From Sphaeroforma sirkka (lineage: Eukaryota > Opisthokonta > Ichthyosporea > Ichthyophonida): DNA of 64,000 bases. The translations under genes were made by a program, and so were the position numbers. Below are positions 56,935 to 64,000 of the stretch, in pieces. The stretch covers positions 131,501-195,500 of the forward strand of contig LUCW03000005.1 of the NCBI GenBank assembly GCA_001586965.3. Reading direction: 5' to 3'. The notes under the pieces were generated by a model. The model searched no databases. It saw nothing but the letters and a program-made list of their open reading frames with translations, and was not told the DNA's origin. Positions within the stretch are counted from its first letter, which is position 1, and the number at the start of each line of letters is the position of its first letter.

Positions 56935-57423
56935 TTAATTGTTTTTACTGGTTCTGGCCCTGTGTGTTGTGTACCCAATGAAAATTGTCGTGTTCTCGGC
57001 GGGCTGCCCGCGGGACAGCATTGCCTGCACGGTCTGCAGGAGCTCTGCCTGCAGCGCACGCGGGGTCCGTCTCGTGCAGTCGGGGTTGTAGCGCACAAAG
57101 CACATGGGCCTGCCCATCATCGCCGAGATGAGGCCCTCGCGCTCCCTGTCGCTGGCCGCCTGTCCGATGTGCTGGTGTTCGTCGACCTCTACTACAAGCC
57201 AAGGGGCCACGAGGATGTCCACCACGGCACTGGGCCGGTCCTTGATGAGGTGCGGTGGGAACCTGTAGCGGATTTCAGTGGAAAAGTCGATCCCATTCTT
57301 GTAGAGAAACGTCTCCACCAGACGCTGCTTGGGGTAGCGCGAGGGCGCGGGGCGCGGGCGCCTGGACACCCGCCTCCTGGGGGGTGCTGGGTGGCGGGGC
57401 TTGTAGGCAAACTCTTCAAACAT
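56935..57423 (-). CDS. PD-(D/E)XK nuclease-like protein
   Basis: A 162-residue protein with a basic Arg/Pro N-terminus. The core fits a restriction-endonuclease-like fold: Glu37 in RLVETFLY, Asp69 in AVVDILV, and VVEVDEHQH with Glu79 to Glu82, then a helix (REREGLISAMM) and PMCFVRYNPD. The EVDEHQH...VRYNPD pattern is a family I know from giant viruses and algal genomes, related to very-short-patch-repair-like nucleases. Roles in recombination, repair or mobile-DNA activity are possible. It is divergent from the RING-type gene at 57642. Confidence 0.7.
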   Translation of the reverse strand: MFEEFAYKPRHPAPPRRRVSRRPRPAPSRYPKQRLVETFLYKNGIDFSTEIRYRFPPHLIKDRPSAVVDILVAPWLVVEVDEHQHIGQAASDREREGLISAMMGRPMCFVRYNPDCTRRTPRALQAELLQTVQAMLSRGQPAENTTIFIGYTTHRARTSKNN

Positions 57424-57565
57424 TGTTTCAAAACACCCACAGTTGTTGACCGCTTTAAAAAAAAAAAATGCCCATTGGCATTTTCGACTTTCATCGTACA
57501 GGGGCGATTCGTTGGGGGCTCAGTCTGGACAAGTGGCATTTGGGCCAGACGCGCCTGGCCAGGGG

Positions 57566-57611
57566 TATAAAGGCGGCCACTGGTTGTCGTTTGCAAGTCA
57601 CAACTTTCGAG
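57566..57611 (+). promoter_or_regulatory. TATA box with AGTCACAA element
   Basis: TATAAA at 57566-57571 and AGTCACAACTTTC about 31 bp later, with the ATG at 57642. A second A-tract/ATG arrangement lies upstream at 57456-57470 in the same frame. Confidence 0.6.
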
Positions 57612-57641
57612 TCCTCCTTCAACCAACTAGCAATCGCAACA

Positions 57642-58691
57642 ATGACTTTTACTGTAGCCACTTCCACCATGCCTTCTGCCGCTGTGGCCTCTCCTGTAGC
57701 CTCTCCCGTGCAACCCGCTGTCGTGGACGAGGCGCTCGTTGCACCAGACGTTTCCGTCTCTGGTGATACCTTCCGGGCACTCTTTACCTGCGACACGTGT
57801 GCCACCGTCGACGCAGACATTGGGTACTCAAATTGCTGCCTGACCAACATCTGCCGCGGCTGTGCTACAAAGACGCTGTCCTGCACAAAGTGCCCCATGG
57901 GCGAGGTCCCGATATTCAACTCGCCCATGGCCAAGAGGCTGCTAAAGGCCGCGTCCCATGTTTGTGGAAGCTGTACGATGGAGCTCACGCCACTCACTAG
58001 TGGCGGCCACACCTGTGACCCCGTAGACTATGATGGGCTGGCTACACTGACGGGCGTGTACGAACAGGAATCCGTCATGGGCACGCCGTGCCAGCTGACA
58101 GTGAACATTTCCCGCATGCCGGCGTCGTCCCTGATTGGCAAGACCGTTGTCATGTGGGGCACCGAGGTCCGCGTGGACGCCGGGCCCAACCCGGCAAACT
58201 ACATGGTGGTGTCCAAGACGTGCGACGCAAACCAAAGGTTCAAGGCCCACGTGCACTCTCTGCTGCACCTGTACAGCGACTCGGTGTGGCCGACGAGCAT
58301 GACGACTACCGCAGACTTTAGCCTGTACGATGTCGCGCCGCTGACAGCCGCCGCCCCGGCCAAGAAGTCCGCTGGGGGTGGCAAGGTTCGGGCGCCGCGC
58401 TTCCGGCCGGTCCCCAAGACGCTGCGGACCGCGGAGCAGAAGGGCATGTATTCCTGCAAGCTGACGCCGGAGGCCGTGGCCAAGCTGCACGAGCCGACGC
58501 CGGGCTACGTGTGGCGCGTAGAGCGCATAGAGCAACTGGACAAGAGCCGGGGCGTACTGCGATACCGGGCCCGGCAGTACTCGGAGGCTAGCAACACGGC
58601 GCACAGCGAGCCCCCCGTCACTATCCCAGACTTTGGACCTGGGTCGTACCTTGCCGGAACGGGGTTTCTTAGTAGTCAAGAGTGTATATAA
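57642..58691 (+). CDS. RING-type zinc protein, 349 residues
   Basis: Start chosen at the ATG after the TATA/TCAC promoter; an in-frame ATG at 57468 directly after an A-tract could add 58 residues. Residues 50-84 form a RING-like cluster (CDTC, CC, CRGC, CTKC) and residues 108-125 a second zinc knuckle (CGSC...HTC), as in TRAF/SIAH-type ubiquitin ligases. The remaining 220 residues are unrecognised, with a basic Ala/Lys/Gly linker (PAKKSAGGGKVRAP). A ubiquitin ligase acting on host defence is a reasonable inference. The gene at 59500 is a paralogue. Confidence 0.65.
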   Translation: MTFTVATSTMPSAAVASPVASPVQPAVVDEALVAPDVSVSGDTFRALFTCDTCATVDADIGYSNCCLTNICRGCATKTLSCTKCPMGEVPIFNSPMAKRLLKAASHVCGSCTMELTPLTSGGHTCDPVDYDGLATLTGVYEQESVMGTPCQLTVNISRMPASSLIGKTVVMWGTEVRVDAGPNPANYMVVSKTCDANQRFKAHVHSLLHLYSDSVWPTSMTTTADFSLYDVAPLTAAAPAKKSAGGGKVRAPRFRPVPKTLRTAEQKGMYSCKLTPEAVAKLHEPTPGYVWRVERIEQLDKSRGVLRYRARQYSEASNTAHSEPPVTIPDFGPGSYLAGTGFLSSQECI

Positions 58692-58698
58692 GTAAACA

Positions 58699-58733
58699 TG
58701 TAAATATAAATATAAATATAAATATAAATAAAA
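58699..58733. repeat. AAATAT microsatellite at convergent gene ends
   Basis: About five copies of TAAATA between convergent genes, including AATAAA on the plus strand. Probable transcript-end region. Confidence 0.6.
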
Positions 58734-58735
58734 AT

Positions 58736-59107
58736 TTAAAACTTGTAATCGTCCGTTTTGCCAAACATCAGCGTTGCCATCGACGCAGCCAGACCAACCA
58801 CGGCCCCCAGGTAATACGTCCAGGGCTGATCGCTCGAGCCATAGATGAGCGTGACGCCGTCGACCACGTGTTTCTTGGTATCGTACGTGTTGTATACGCT
58901 GTACACAAAAATGCTAAGGGGGACCAGCGCCATGAGCATGAGCGGGAGTGCAAGTATGATCCGGGCTGTGATTGGCAGCAACAGCAGGTGTATGAAGGTG
59001 GCCAGGATGCCGCCGAGCATCATGGCCATCGGGCCGCCGAGGCCGTAGAATGTGGCAAGCACGGCCACAATCTGAGTACTGATGATCAGAGGCCAGTTGT
59101 AACCCAT
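58736..59107 (-). CDS. Multi-pass membrane protein, 123 residues
   Basis: Four hydrophobic segments (IISTQIVAVLATFYGL, MMLGGILATFIHLLLLPI, IILALPLMLMALVPLSIFVY, YYLGAVVGLAASMATLMF) with a short polar loop before the last. No signal peptide. Upstream, on its strand, lies an AAAACAAAAAC run leading into the ATG, the A-rich style. Likely a virion or infected-cell membrane protein; no family recognised. Confidence 0.7.
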   Translation of the reverse strand: MGYNWPLIISTQIVAVLATFYGLGGPMAMMLGGILATFIHLLLLPITARIILALPLMLMALVPLSIFVYSVYNTYDTKKHVVDGVTLIYGSSDQPWTYYLGAVVGLAASMATLMFGKTDDYKF

Positions 59108-59400
59108 TTTGTTGTTTTTGTTTTTGTTTTTGTTTTATTTTATTTCATAGTGATTCGTGCGTTCTAACTCATTGAACACCCTACTGGGATGCCATGCGCA
59201 CAGCTGTGCACATCTCTGCCGCTTGAGCACACCCTACTGGGATGCCATGTGCACAGCTGTAGGTGGCGAACAAAAACACCCCTTTGGTGTTCGTCGGACA
59301 GGCATGAATGGTGGGTTCAAAGACTGTTGTAACCCCCCCACGGATCGGCGCTGGACCATTGTACCCCCATCTTGGTGGGTGGGGGTGAGACAAATTGGGG
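59108..59400. repeat. Intergenic region with duplicated palindrome-bearing segment
   Basis: CACCCTACTGGGATGCCATG is present at about 59178 and 59229, each followed by GCACAGCTGT. The first copy continues as the 12-bp palindrome GCACAGCTGTGC. No gene is called here; the segment lies upstream of the TATA box at 59401 and may be regulatory. Confidence 0.6.
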
Positions 59401-59441
59401 TATAAAACGCACAAGCAGTGTGCACTCTCATTCACAATCCC
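59401..59441 (+). promoter_or_regulatory. TATA box with TTCACAATC element
   Basis: TATAAAA at 59401-59407, then TCTCATTCACAATC about 28 bp later, and a long CAACAA-rich leader to the ATG at 59500. Confidence 0.6.
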
Positions 59442-59499
59442 CTCAACAACCAACAACCAACACCATCAACAACAACCTAAAACAACAACAGCAAGCAAC

Positions 59500-60523
59500 A
59501 TGGAGGCCATCCTGGAATCGAATTTCACCTGTGTCATCTGCACTGCCGTAACTTTGGGTGTCAAGCAGTCGTCCTGCTGTGGCGCAACGCTGTGTACTGC
59601 CTGTGTGACCAAGACCAAGGGCAACTCGTGTTGCCAGTGCCGCAACACCACCTACGTCATGTCTAAGTGAGGTGCTTGAAACTTGCCGCCGGACATGCAC
59701 GGATTGCAAGCTTGACCTTAACATTATTGCCCTCAAAGGCCACCTGTGCCAGGCCAAGATCACCCAGCTGCCGACCATCGCGCTGGCCGCCGACCACGAG
59801 TCGCTGCTCCATGGCGATTCTTACAAGTGTACACTGACCAAGCCCCGCGGATCTCTTCTGGGCGAGCACGTGCTTATCGGCAAGGCGTCTGCCACTATCC
59901 GCTCTGTGTGTGACGATGACGTGGTAGTAGTGTATCTGCCGGATACGGAAAAGTACGTGAGACTGTCCTTACATGCGGCCCACCACCTTGTCGTTGAGCG
60001 CCAAGATGCCGAGAAAAGGGCTAATGATACCATGCGTCGTGTTGAAGCCACAGAGCTGGAGCGCGTGTTTGATAGTGACTCGGATAGTAGCATGGACTAT
60101 GACGATCCCATGTTTTCACCGATACCGGCGTCCACAGTACGTCGACCAGCATTTGGTGACATTGACAGCGACAGCGACATTGAAATCATGCGGTTCCCCA
60201 TACATGCACCTGCACCACGTGCAGCACCACGTGCAGGTACACTGAACTCGTCGGGCTGGACCATTCTTGCGGTTTCTGACATGACTGAGGCTGAGAGGAC
60301 AATGCACAATGGTATCATCAACGATGATGTACTGAACGAGGTGCTTCCCAGACGCAGCAATCGTCGCACAGGCGTGAAATGGAAACTGGTTGCAATCTAC
60401 AAAAATGGCCGAGATCGTCGACACTACATTGCTCCATTCCGCGCTGACCGTCCACATGTACGAGTACCGTCATCTCGAAATGTCAGGACACGACGAGAGT
60501 TAATTCTTCAAGACTTTATGTGA
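59500..60523 (+). pseudogene. Second RING-type gene, looks broken
   Basis: Paralogue of the gene at 57642. It opens with a RING-like cluster (CVIC, CC, CTAC, CCQC) and the later part carries the second knuckle (CTDC...HLC), followed by an acidic Ser/Asp stretch (DSDSDSSMDYDD) and a C-terminal domain. The coding sequence is not in one continuous frame; about one break is apparent. It has an intact TATA/TCAC promoter, so the break may be recent, an assembly error or, less likely, a programmed event. Lies at the edge of the lower-GC right flank. Confidence 0.6.
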
Positions 60524-60544
60524 ATAAACGACTGAAAATTGTAC

Positions 60545-60690
60545 ATTCACAATGTTCTAAGTTTATAATGCTTTTTTGATGTTCACAATGTTCTAAGTTG
60601 TCCAGTCGTTAGTGGTACCTTGAAAATATGATAATTTTGTACAAGTTCTTTTTTGATGTTCACAATGTTCTAAGTTTGATCAATGGTGTC
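60545..60690. repeat. Triple repeat upstream of the transposase
   Basis: GTTCACAATGTTCTAAGTT or a close variant occurs three times (about 60544, 60580 and 60659); two copies are preceded by TTTTTTGAT. It lies in the gap between the RING-type gene and the transposase gene and could mark an insertion boundary or transcript-end region. Confidence 0.65.
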
Positions 60691-60750
60691 AACTTAAGCG
60701 ATTTTCTTTTTTTTTTTGGGTTATAGAACTATTGTTTTCAAATTGTCAAT

Positions 60751-61788
60751 ATGGACAAATTAAAATCATTTTGCAACCTCCAAGACCACAAATGGATTCT
60801 TCGAAAACGGTCTATAACTACATTCGACGTCGTCCTCCACTACATCCTCACTGCTGTGTTGAACATCGGTGTTCGCACAGCAGTTGCCATGTCCGGTTGT
60901 ACGTGTTCCCCCACGGCAATGGCAAAGGCCATGAATAGAATTCCCTGCTACGTACTCGAATCGATATTGCGAGAGTACACGCCACAACAACCATATCCGT
61001 TACGGATGCAAACAATTGCGGTTGACGGCTCGTTTATCCGCCTTCGGCCTAGACTAAGGGCGGATTTTAAAGTGTCGAGGAATAGCCGTAAATATCCCCA
61101 TGCGCTAATTAGCACAATGTACGACTGTCATACACATCGCGTCGTCGATTCACAAGTTTTTGTATCACACAACGAACGCGACGCATTTCTTGCTAGATTT
61201 GTATCTCGCGGTGATATGTATGTATTTGATAGGGGCTATTTCAGCCGGACGTTGGCGGACAAAATACACACCAAAGGATCGTACTTTGTCTTTCGCGTTA
61301 AACATAATCAGAGATCATTCCCCTCTTACACACGGCGACACTCTTACATACACGACGGTAAGACGTACCATGTCTTAACCAATCTGTCTGTACTAAGTCC
61401 TGGGCAGATTGCCCAGGCGTATGGACATCGCTGGAAGGTAGAAACTTACTTTCGCCATATGAAACAGACACTTGGCAACCGGGTCTTTCAGAAGCAATCG
61501 ATTAGTGGTATGCAGAAAGAATTACTTGTCAGGCAGATTGTGGACCTCATCTCTCGCCAATCCGATTCGGTGATGTGGAGTAGGTCTGATGTTATGACTC
61601 AACTTGCAACATTACTCCGAGATCATACTGCACCACGTCGATCAAAAGCACCTCATGTGATTGAAATGTATCCAATTATATCTCTTACACCTATATCGCG
61701 TGGAATAGTTCTTACCAGATCACCACCAGCGATTGATGGCGTTGCGACTGTATTCAATTGGTCTAGATGTAAATCGGGAATAGGGTAA
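60751..61788 (+). CDS. IS4-like (DDE) transposase
   Basis: A 345-residue protein. The DDE_Tnp_1 layout is clear: AVDGSFIRLRP (Asp92), YVFDRGYFS (Asp160), and the IS4 Y-R-K-E-like signature YGHRWKVETYFRHMK (Glu231) with a typical C-terminal helix after it. The N-terminal 85 residues form the DNA-binding part. All catalytic residues are present and the frame is open, so it looks intact. The body of the IS4 domain fits bacterial and some protist relatives. I did not find convincing terminal inverted repeats by eye. It has lower GC than the genes at 10-58 kb. Confidence 0.8.
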   Translation: MDKLKSFCNLQDHKWILRKRSITTFDVVLHYILTAVLNIGVRTAVAMSGCTCSPTAMAKAMNRIPCYVLESILREYTPQQPYPLRMQTIAVDGSFIRLRPRLRADFKVSRNSRKYPHALISTMYDCHTHRVVDSQVFVSHNERDAFLARFVSRGDMYVFDRGYFSRTLADKIHTKGSYFVFRVKHNQRSFPSYTRRHSYIHDGKTYHVLTNLSVLSPGQIAQAYGHRWKVETYFRHMKQTLGNRVFQKQSISGMQKELLVRQIVDLISRQSDSVMWSRSDVMTQLATLLRDHTAPRRSKAPHVIEMYPIISLTPISRGIVLTRSPPAIDGVATVFNWSRCKSGIG

Positions 61789-61888
61789 TCCCCCTGTGTC
61801 CAAGAAACATGGCTGATCCATGGAAGACATCCTACTCTTAAGGTTTATGAATCGGTTTTGAATGATGATACGTAAAACTCGGAATTAG

Positions 61889-61930
61889 TATATAAGGGCA
61901 TTCAAACTGTCAAATACAATTCACAATTAC
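61889..61930 (+). promoter_or_regulatory. TATA box with TTCACAATTAC element
   Basis: TATATAAG at about 61889-61896 and AATTCACAATTACAC about 27 bp later; ATG at 61967. Same arrangement as upstream of 59500 despite the lower GC of this flank. Confidence 0.6.
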
Positions 61931-61966
61931 ACTGTGTATGTTTTATACAGATAGATTTGCAACACA

Positions 61967-63553
61967 ATGCCCTTAATCAGCAAGCGATCGCTCTACATCG
62001 ATCTTGCAACCTGTGCGAATCAGACCCCCGGACTTAATGTTAGTATGATCGACAAGACATCCGCTGAGATGATCGAGGTCTTAGCGGGATACAATCACGC
62101 TGTCGTAGGTGGATTTCAGCGTCTGGTCTTTGTTCTACCCCTCTACCAAGTTGACTCAATGAAATCTATGCACAAGTTGGTGCACGACGCAAGATACAAG
62201 ATTAACCATCGGCGTACTCCACCTATCGTCTGGCCCCATGTGCTGATAGATGCAGCCCGGGTTGGCATTCGTCGCAACCATGTGGACATTGTTTCTAGTG
62301 TCGATCCTGCTCGATGGATTGCAACAAATTCGTCCACCGAGGATGTTGTGCTGACTAGAGATAAGGTAGTACTATGGGCAAGAGGTAGACACACCACCAA
62401 CCTCAAGTACTTGTACTCGGCAGTTGACTCCGACATGATTGAGACATTAGACGACTATAGTAATACACCCACACCCAATTCGATCATTGACTGGTGCGTG
62501 TACGAAGTAGGAACACTACGGCGAGCGTTTGCCATGTCAAGAATGACAGTGGTAAATGCCACCCACGCCGATCGCTGGGACCCCAATCTATTTCAGTCTC
62601 GGCGCGCCGAGGATCATGTAGATCAGATGATGCGCTATATCAGGGCCGAGTATGAAGAAATTTCGGTTAAGCGCGAGAATACCACGGGTCGAGCTGAGTC
62701 GAAATTGGACAAGCGGTTGGCTGTTTTGGATGCAATAGATCGCATCGATATTAGCTGGTTCGGACACCTACTATGTCGCATGACATCAGATAGCCCAGTC
62801 GCTACGCGTGGGACGCCTATGCGTGCATTTGAACAATTTGACTTGTTTCACAACGGGGAGCTGTCTTTGTCACAGTGTTTGGGGGAGGAGAAGCATCAAC
62901 TGCTTCAGAAGGTCGCAAGAAGTGCCCCTAAACGAAAATTAGCATCTCGCCTTTGGACCAGGCAGAAACAGACCAAAGAGAATTCATCCACCCAACGTCC
63001 AAAGAATGGGAGAGTATCTATACCTAGAACACGCAAGTTCACCTGGGAAGTTGGACGCGAAGAAGCACTGCTCTACTGGGGTGTGAAGAATGAAAGACCC
63101 AACCGCTTTGTCGGGTTGTTAGAGATGGCGGACACTGGAGCATTCAAGAAGCTGGGAAACGATGAAACTATAGACTATGATCCGACGTCGAACACCAGGA
63201 GGCCTAAAGGAGATTTGCTGATATGTGAAACGTGTGGAGAGCGCGTTCAAGACCTGATGAAACACACCAAGGCGGAACATTGGTTGGAATGTCCAGTGTG
63301 CAACAAGTCATTCGAGACTCTCAAGGACCACATATGCGTCAAGTGCCCCAAGTGCTGCAAGACAATGTCAAGTCTAAAAAAGCACAAGTGCCAGATGTGT
63401 GGGAAGTGTGGGTCATTCTATGCAACGCGACACTATTGTGGTGAGTGTAGCGGGTGCGATGCCAAGTTTAAATCTAAGAACGCTGAAGATGCACATAAGT
63501 GTCCCGGAAGACGAAGGAAAGGTCTGTGGACAACACATCCAAACGACGCCTGA
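61967..63553 (+). CDS. Unknown 528-residue protein with Cys-rich C-terminus
   Basis: Residues 1-400 are mixed alpha/beta with no family I recognise. Residues 410-515 hold a chain of zinc-finger-like pairs: CETCGERVQDLMKH, CPVCNKSFETLKDHIC, CPKCCKTMSSLKKHKC, CGKCGSFYATRHYC, CSGCDAKFKSKNAEDAHKC. These are C2H2/C2HC-type fingers in tandem and probably bind nucleic acid. Base composition is lower than the left part of the window. It has the TATA/TCAC promoter, so it is probably expressed with the early set. It could be a companion of the adjacent transposase or an acquired gene. Confidence 0.7.
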   Translation: MPLISKRSLYIDLATCANQTPGLNVSMIDKTSAEMIEVLAGYNHAVVGGFQRLVFVLPLYQVDSMKSMHKLVHDARYKINHRRTPPIVWPHVLIDAARVGIRRNHVDIVSSVDPARWIATNSSTEDVVLTRDKVVLWARGRHTTNLKYLYSAVDSDMIETLDDYSNTPTPNSIIDWCVYEVGTLRRAFAMSRMTVVNATHADRWDPNLFQSRRAEDHVDQMMRYIRAEYEEISVKRENTTGRAESKLDKRLAVLDAIDRIDISWFGHLLCRMTSDSPVATRGTPMRAFEQFDLFHNGELSLSQCLGEEKHQLLQKVARSAPKRKLASRLWTRQKQTKENSSTQRPKNGRVSIPRTRKFTWEVGREEALLYWGVKNERPNRFVGLLEMADTGAFKKLGNDETIDYDPTSNTRRPKGDLLICETCGERVQDLMKHTKAEHWLECPVCNKSFETLKDHICVKCPKCCKTMSSLKKHKCQMCGKCGSFYATRHYCGECSGCDAKFKSKNAEDAHKCPGRRRKGLWTTHPNDA

Positions 63554-63615
63554 CGAAGGCGTCTGAACGAGACTCTATAGGGTGTTGAAGAAACAGAAGT
63601 TGGACATCGACTCTG

Positions 63616-63999
63616 TTGCAAAAAATTATACCCGTGAAGAGACGGAAGCGCAGCGGGGATTCTAATGTTGTGCGCGATAAACTGGCTCTTACAAAGGGGA
63701 GTAAGCGTCAAAATCTGGATGGATGTAGAAATAGAACAAGGTATACCACCATTGGGCGACTTCCACATGCAAAATACACCATCCATAGATACATCCAGCG
63801 ATGTAATCGGGAGTGGTACAACAGGTTGTCGTTGTTTATTGATGGAGCGTCAGATAGAACTCTCGAGGGACTTCTTGGTGTGTTTCTGGGATTAGAAGCC
63901 GGTGTAGCTTCGGTTGACGTGGGTGAGAGTGTAGAAGATGTGGTGGGCCCACTTGATGATGACATAGCTGCCGGTGACGAGCTGAACTCGACGACGTAG
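63616..63999 (+). CDS. Low-confidence ORF at right edge
   Basis: A 127-codon open frame without an ATG at its beginning. It has a basic N-terminal part (VKRRKRSG) and an acidic end. A second overlapping frame of 76 codons (63665-63895) is equally unconvincing. No domain recognised; the gene, if any, may have an unresolved start. Confidence 0.2.
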   Translation: MQKIIPVKRRKRSGDSNVVRDKLALTKGSKRQNLDGCRNRTRYTTIGRLPHAKYTIHRYIQRCNREWYNRLSLFIDGASDRTLEGLLGVFLGLEAGVASVDVGESVEDVVGPLDDDIAAGDELNSTT

Positions 64000-64000
64000 A

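Noticed and set aside
58682-59167. 161-codon plus-strand frame
   Set aside because: It is antisense to the multi-pass membrane protein and begins in an AAATAT microsatellite.
1-64000. tRNA or rRNA genes
   Set aside because: No cloverleaf-like sequence with a GTTCRA-type T-loop in a plausible context and no rRNA signature were noticed by eye; a dedicated scan was not possible.

Overview
The window reads as part of a GC-rich, large double-stranded DNA virus of eukaryotes, most likely a Nucleocytoviricota (NCLDV) member that I cannot place in a family. The support is a full-length viral-type RNA polymerase II second subunit (RPB2), intronless tightly packed genes on both strands, a short virion-type membrane protein with the NCLDV RGD[IL]PI signature, a ULP1-like cysteine protease, a BRO/MSV199-like plus T5orf172 (GIY-YIG) protein, a PD-(D/E)XK nuclease of the giant-virus type, a degenerate protein-kinase-like gene and several fibre-like proteins. 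No major capsid protein, DNA polymerase or recognisable tRNA gene was seen. The sequence alone cannot tell a free virus from a recent integrated copy, but most long genes are open and look whole.

Layout. Positions 1-9770 are almost entirely repeat DNA: a 91-bp tandem repeat (about 320-890), then nearly 9 kb of a satellite built from three interchangeable modules of 40, 30 and 73 bp; this resembles a genome terminus or terminal repeat. From 10 to 21.5 kb lies a block of large genes, mostly unrecognised, with a ULP1-like protease and the small virion membrane protein. From 21.5 to 32.4 kb come a 93-bp repeat array, a collagen/YadA-head fibre gene, a JAMM-like gene, small membrane and structural-looking genes, a thioredoxin-fold gene and RPB2. 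From 32.5 to 36.7 kb are a C2H2 zinc-finger gene, the BRO/T5orf172 gene with a short sibling, and a 43-bp palindromic iteron array. From 36.7 to 44.6 kb are two tandem giant fibre genes with S74 chaperone tails, one of which looks broken. From 44.8 to 58.7 kb are further structural-looking genes, a fourth fibre gene, a secreted Cys-rich protein, zinc-binding proteins and the nuclease. From about 60.5 kb to the end base composition falls, and an IS4-like transposase sits beside an unknown Cys-rich gene, which suggests acquired DNA.

Expression. Two promoter styles can be read by eye. One set of genes (10047, 20924, 32599, 55820, 57642, 59500, 61967) has a TATA box followed about 20-35 bp later by a TCACTTT/TCACAA-type element. 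The other set, mostly membrane, fibre and virion-like genes, has an A-rich tract running almost into the start codon. These probably correspond to early and late classes (inference).

The most unusual features are the expanded fibre family built from YadA-head repeats, collagen-like stretches and S74 tails; the modular terminal satellite; the palindromic iterons; the shared TATA plus TCAC core promoter; and the altered but lysine-retaining active-site loop of RPB2.
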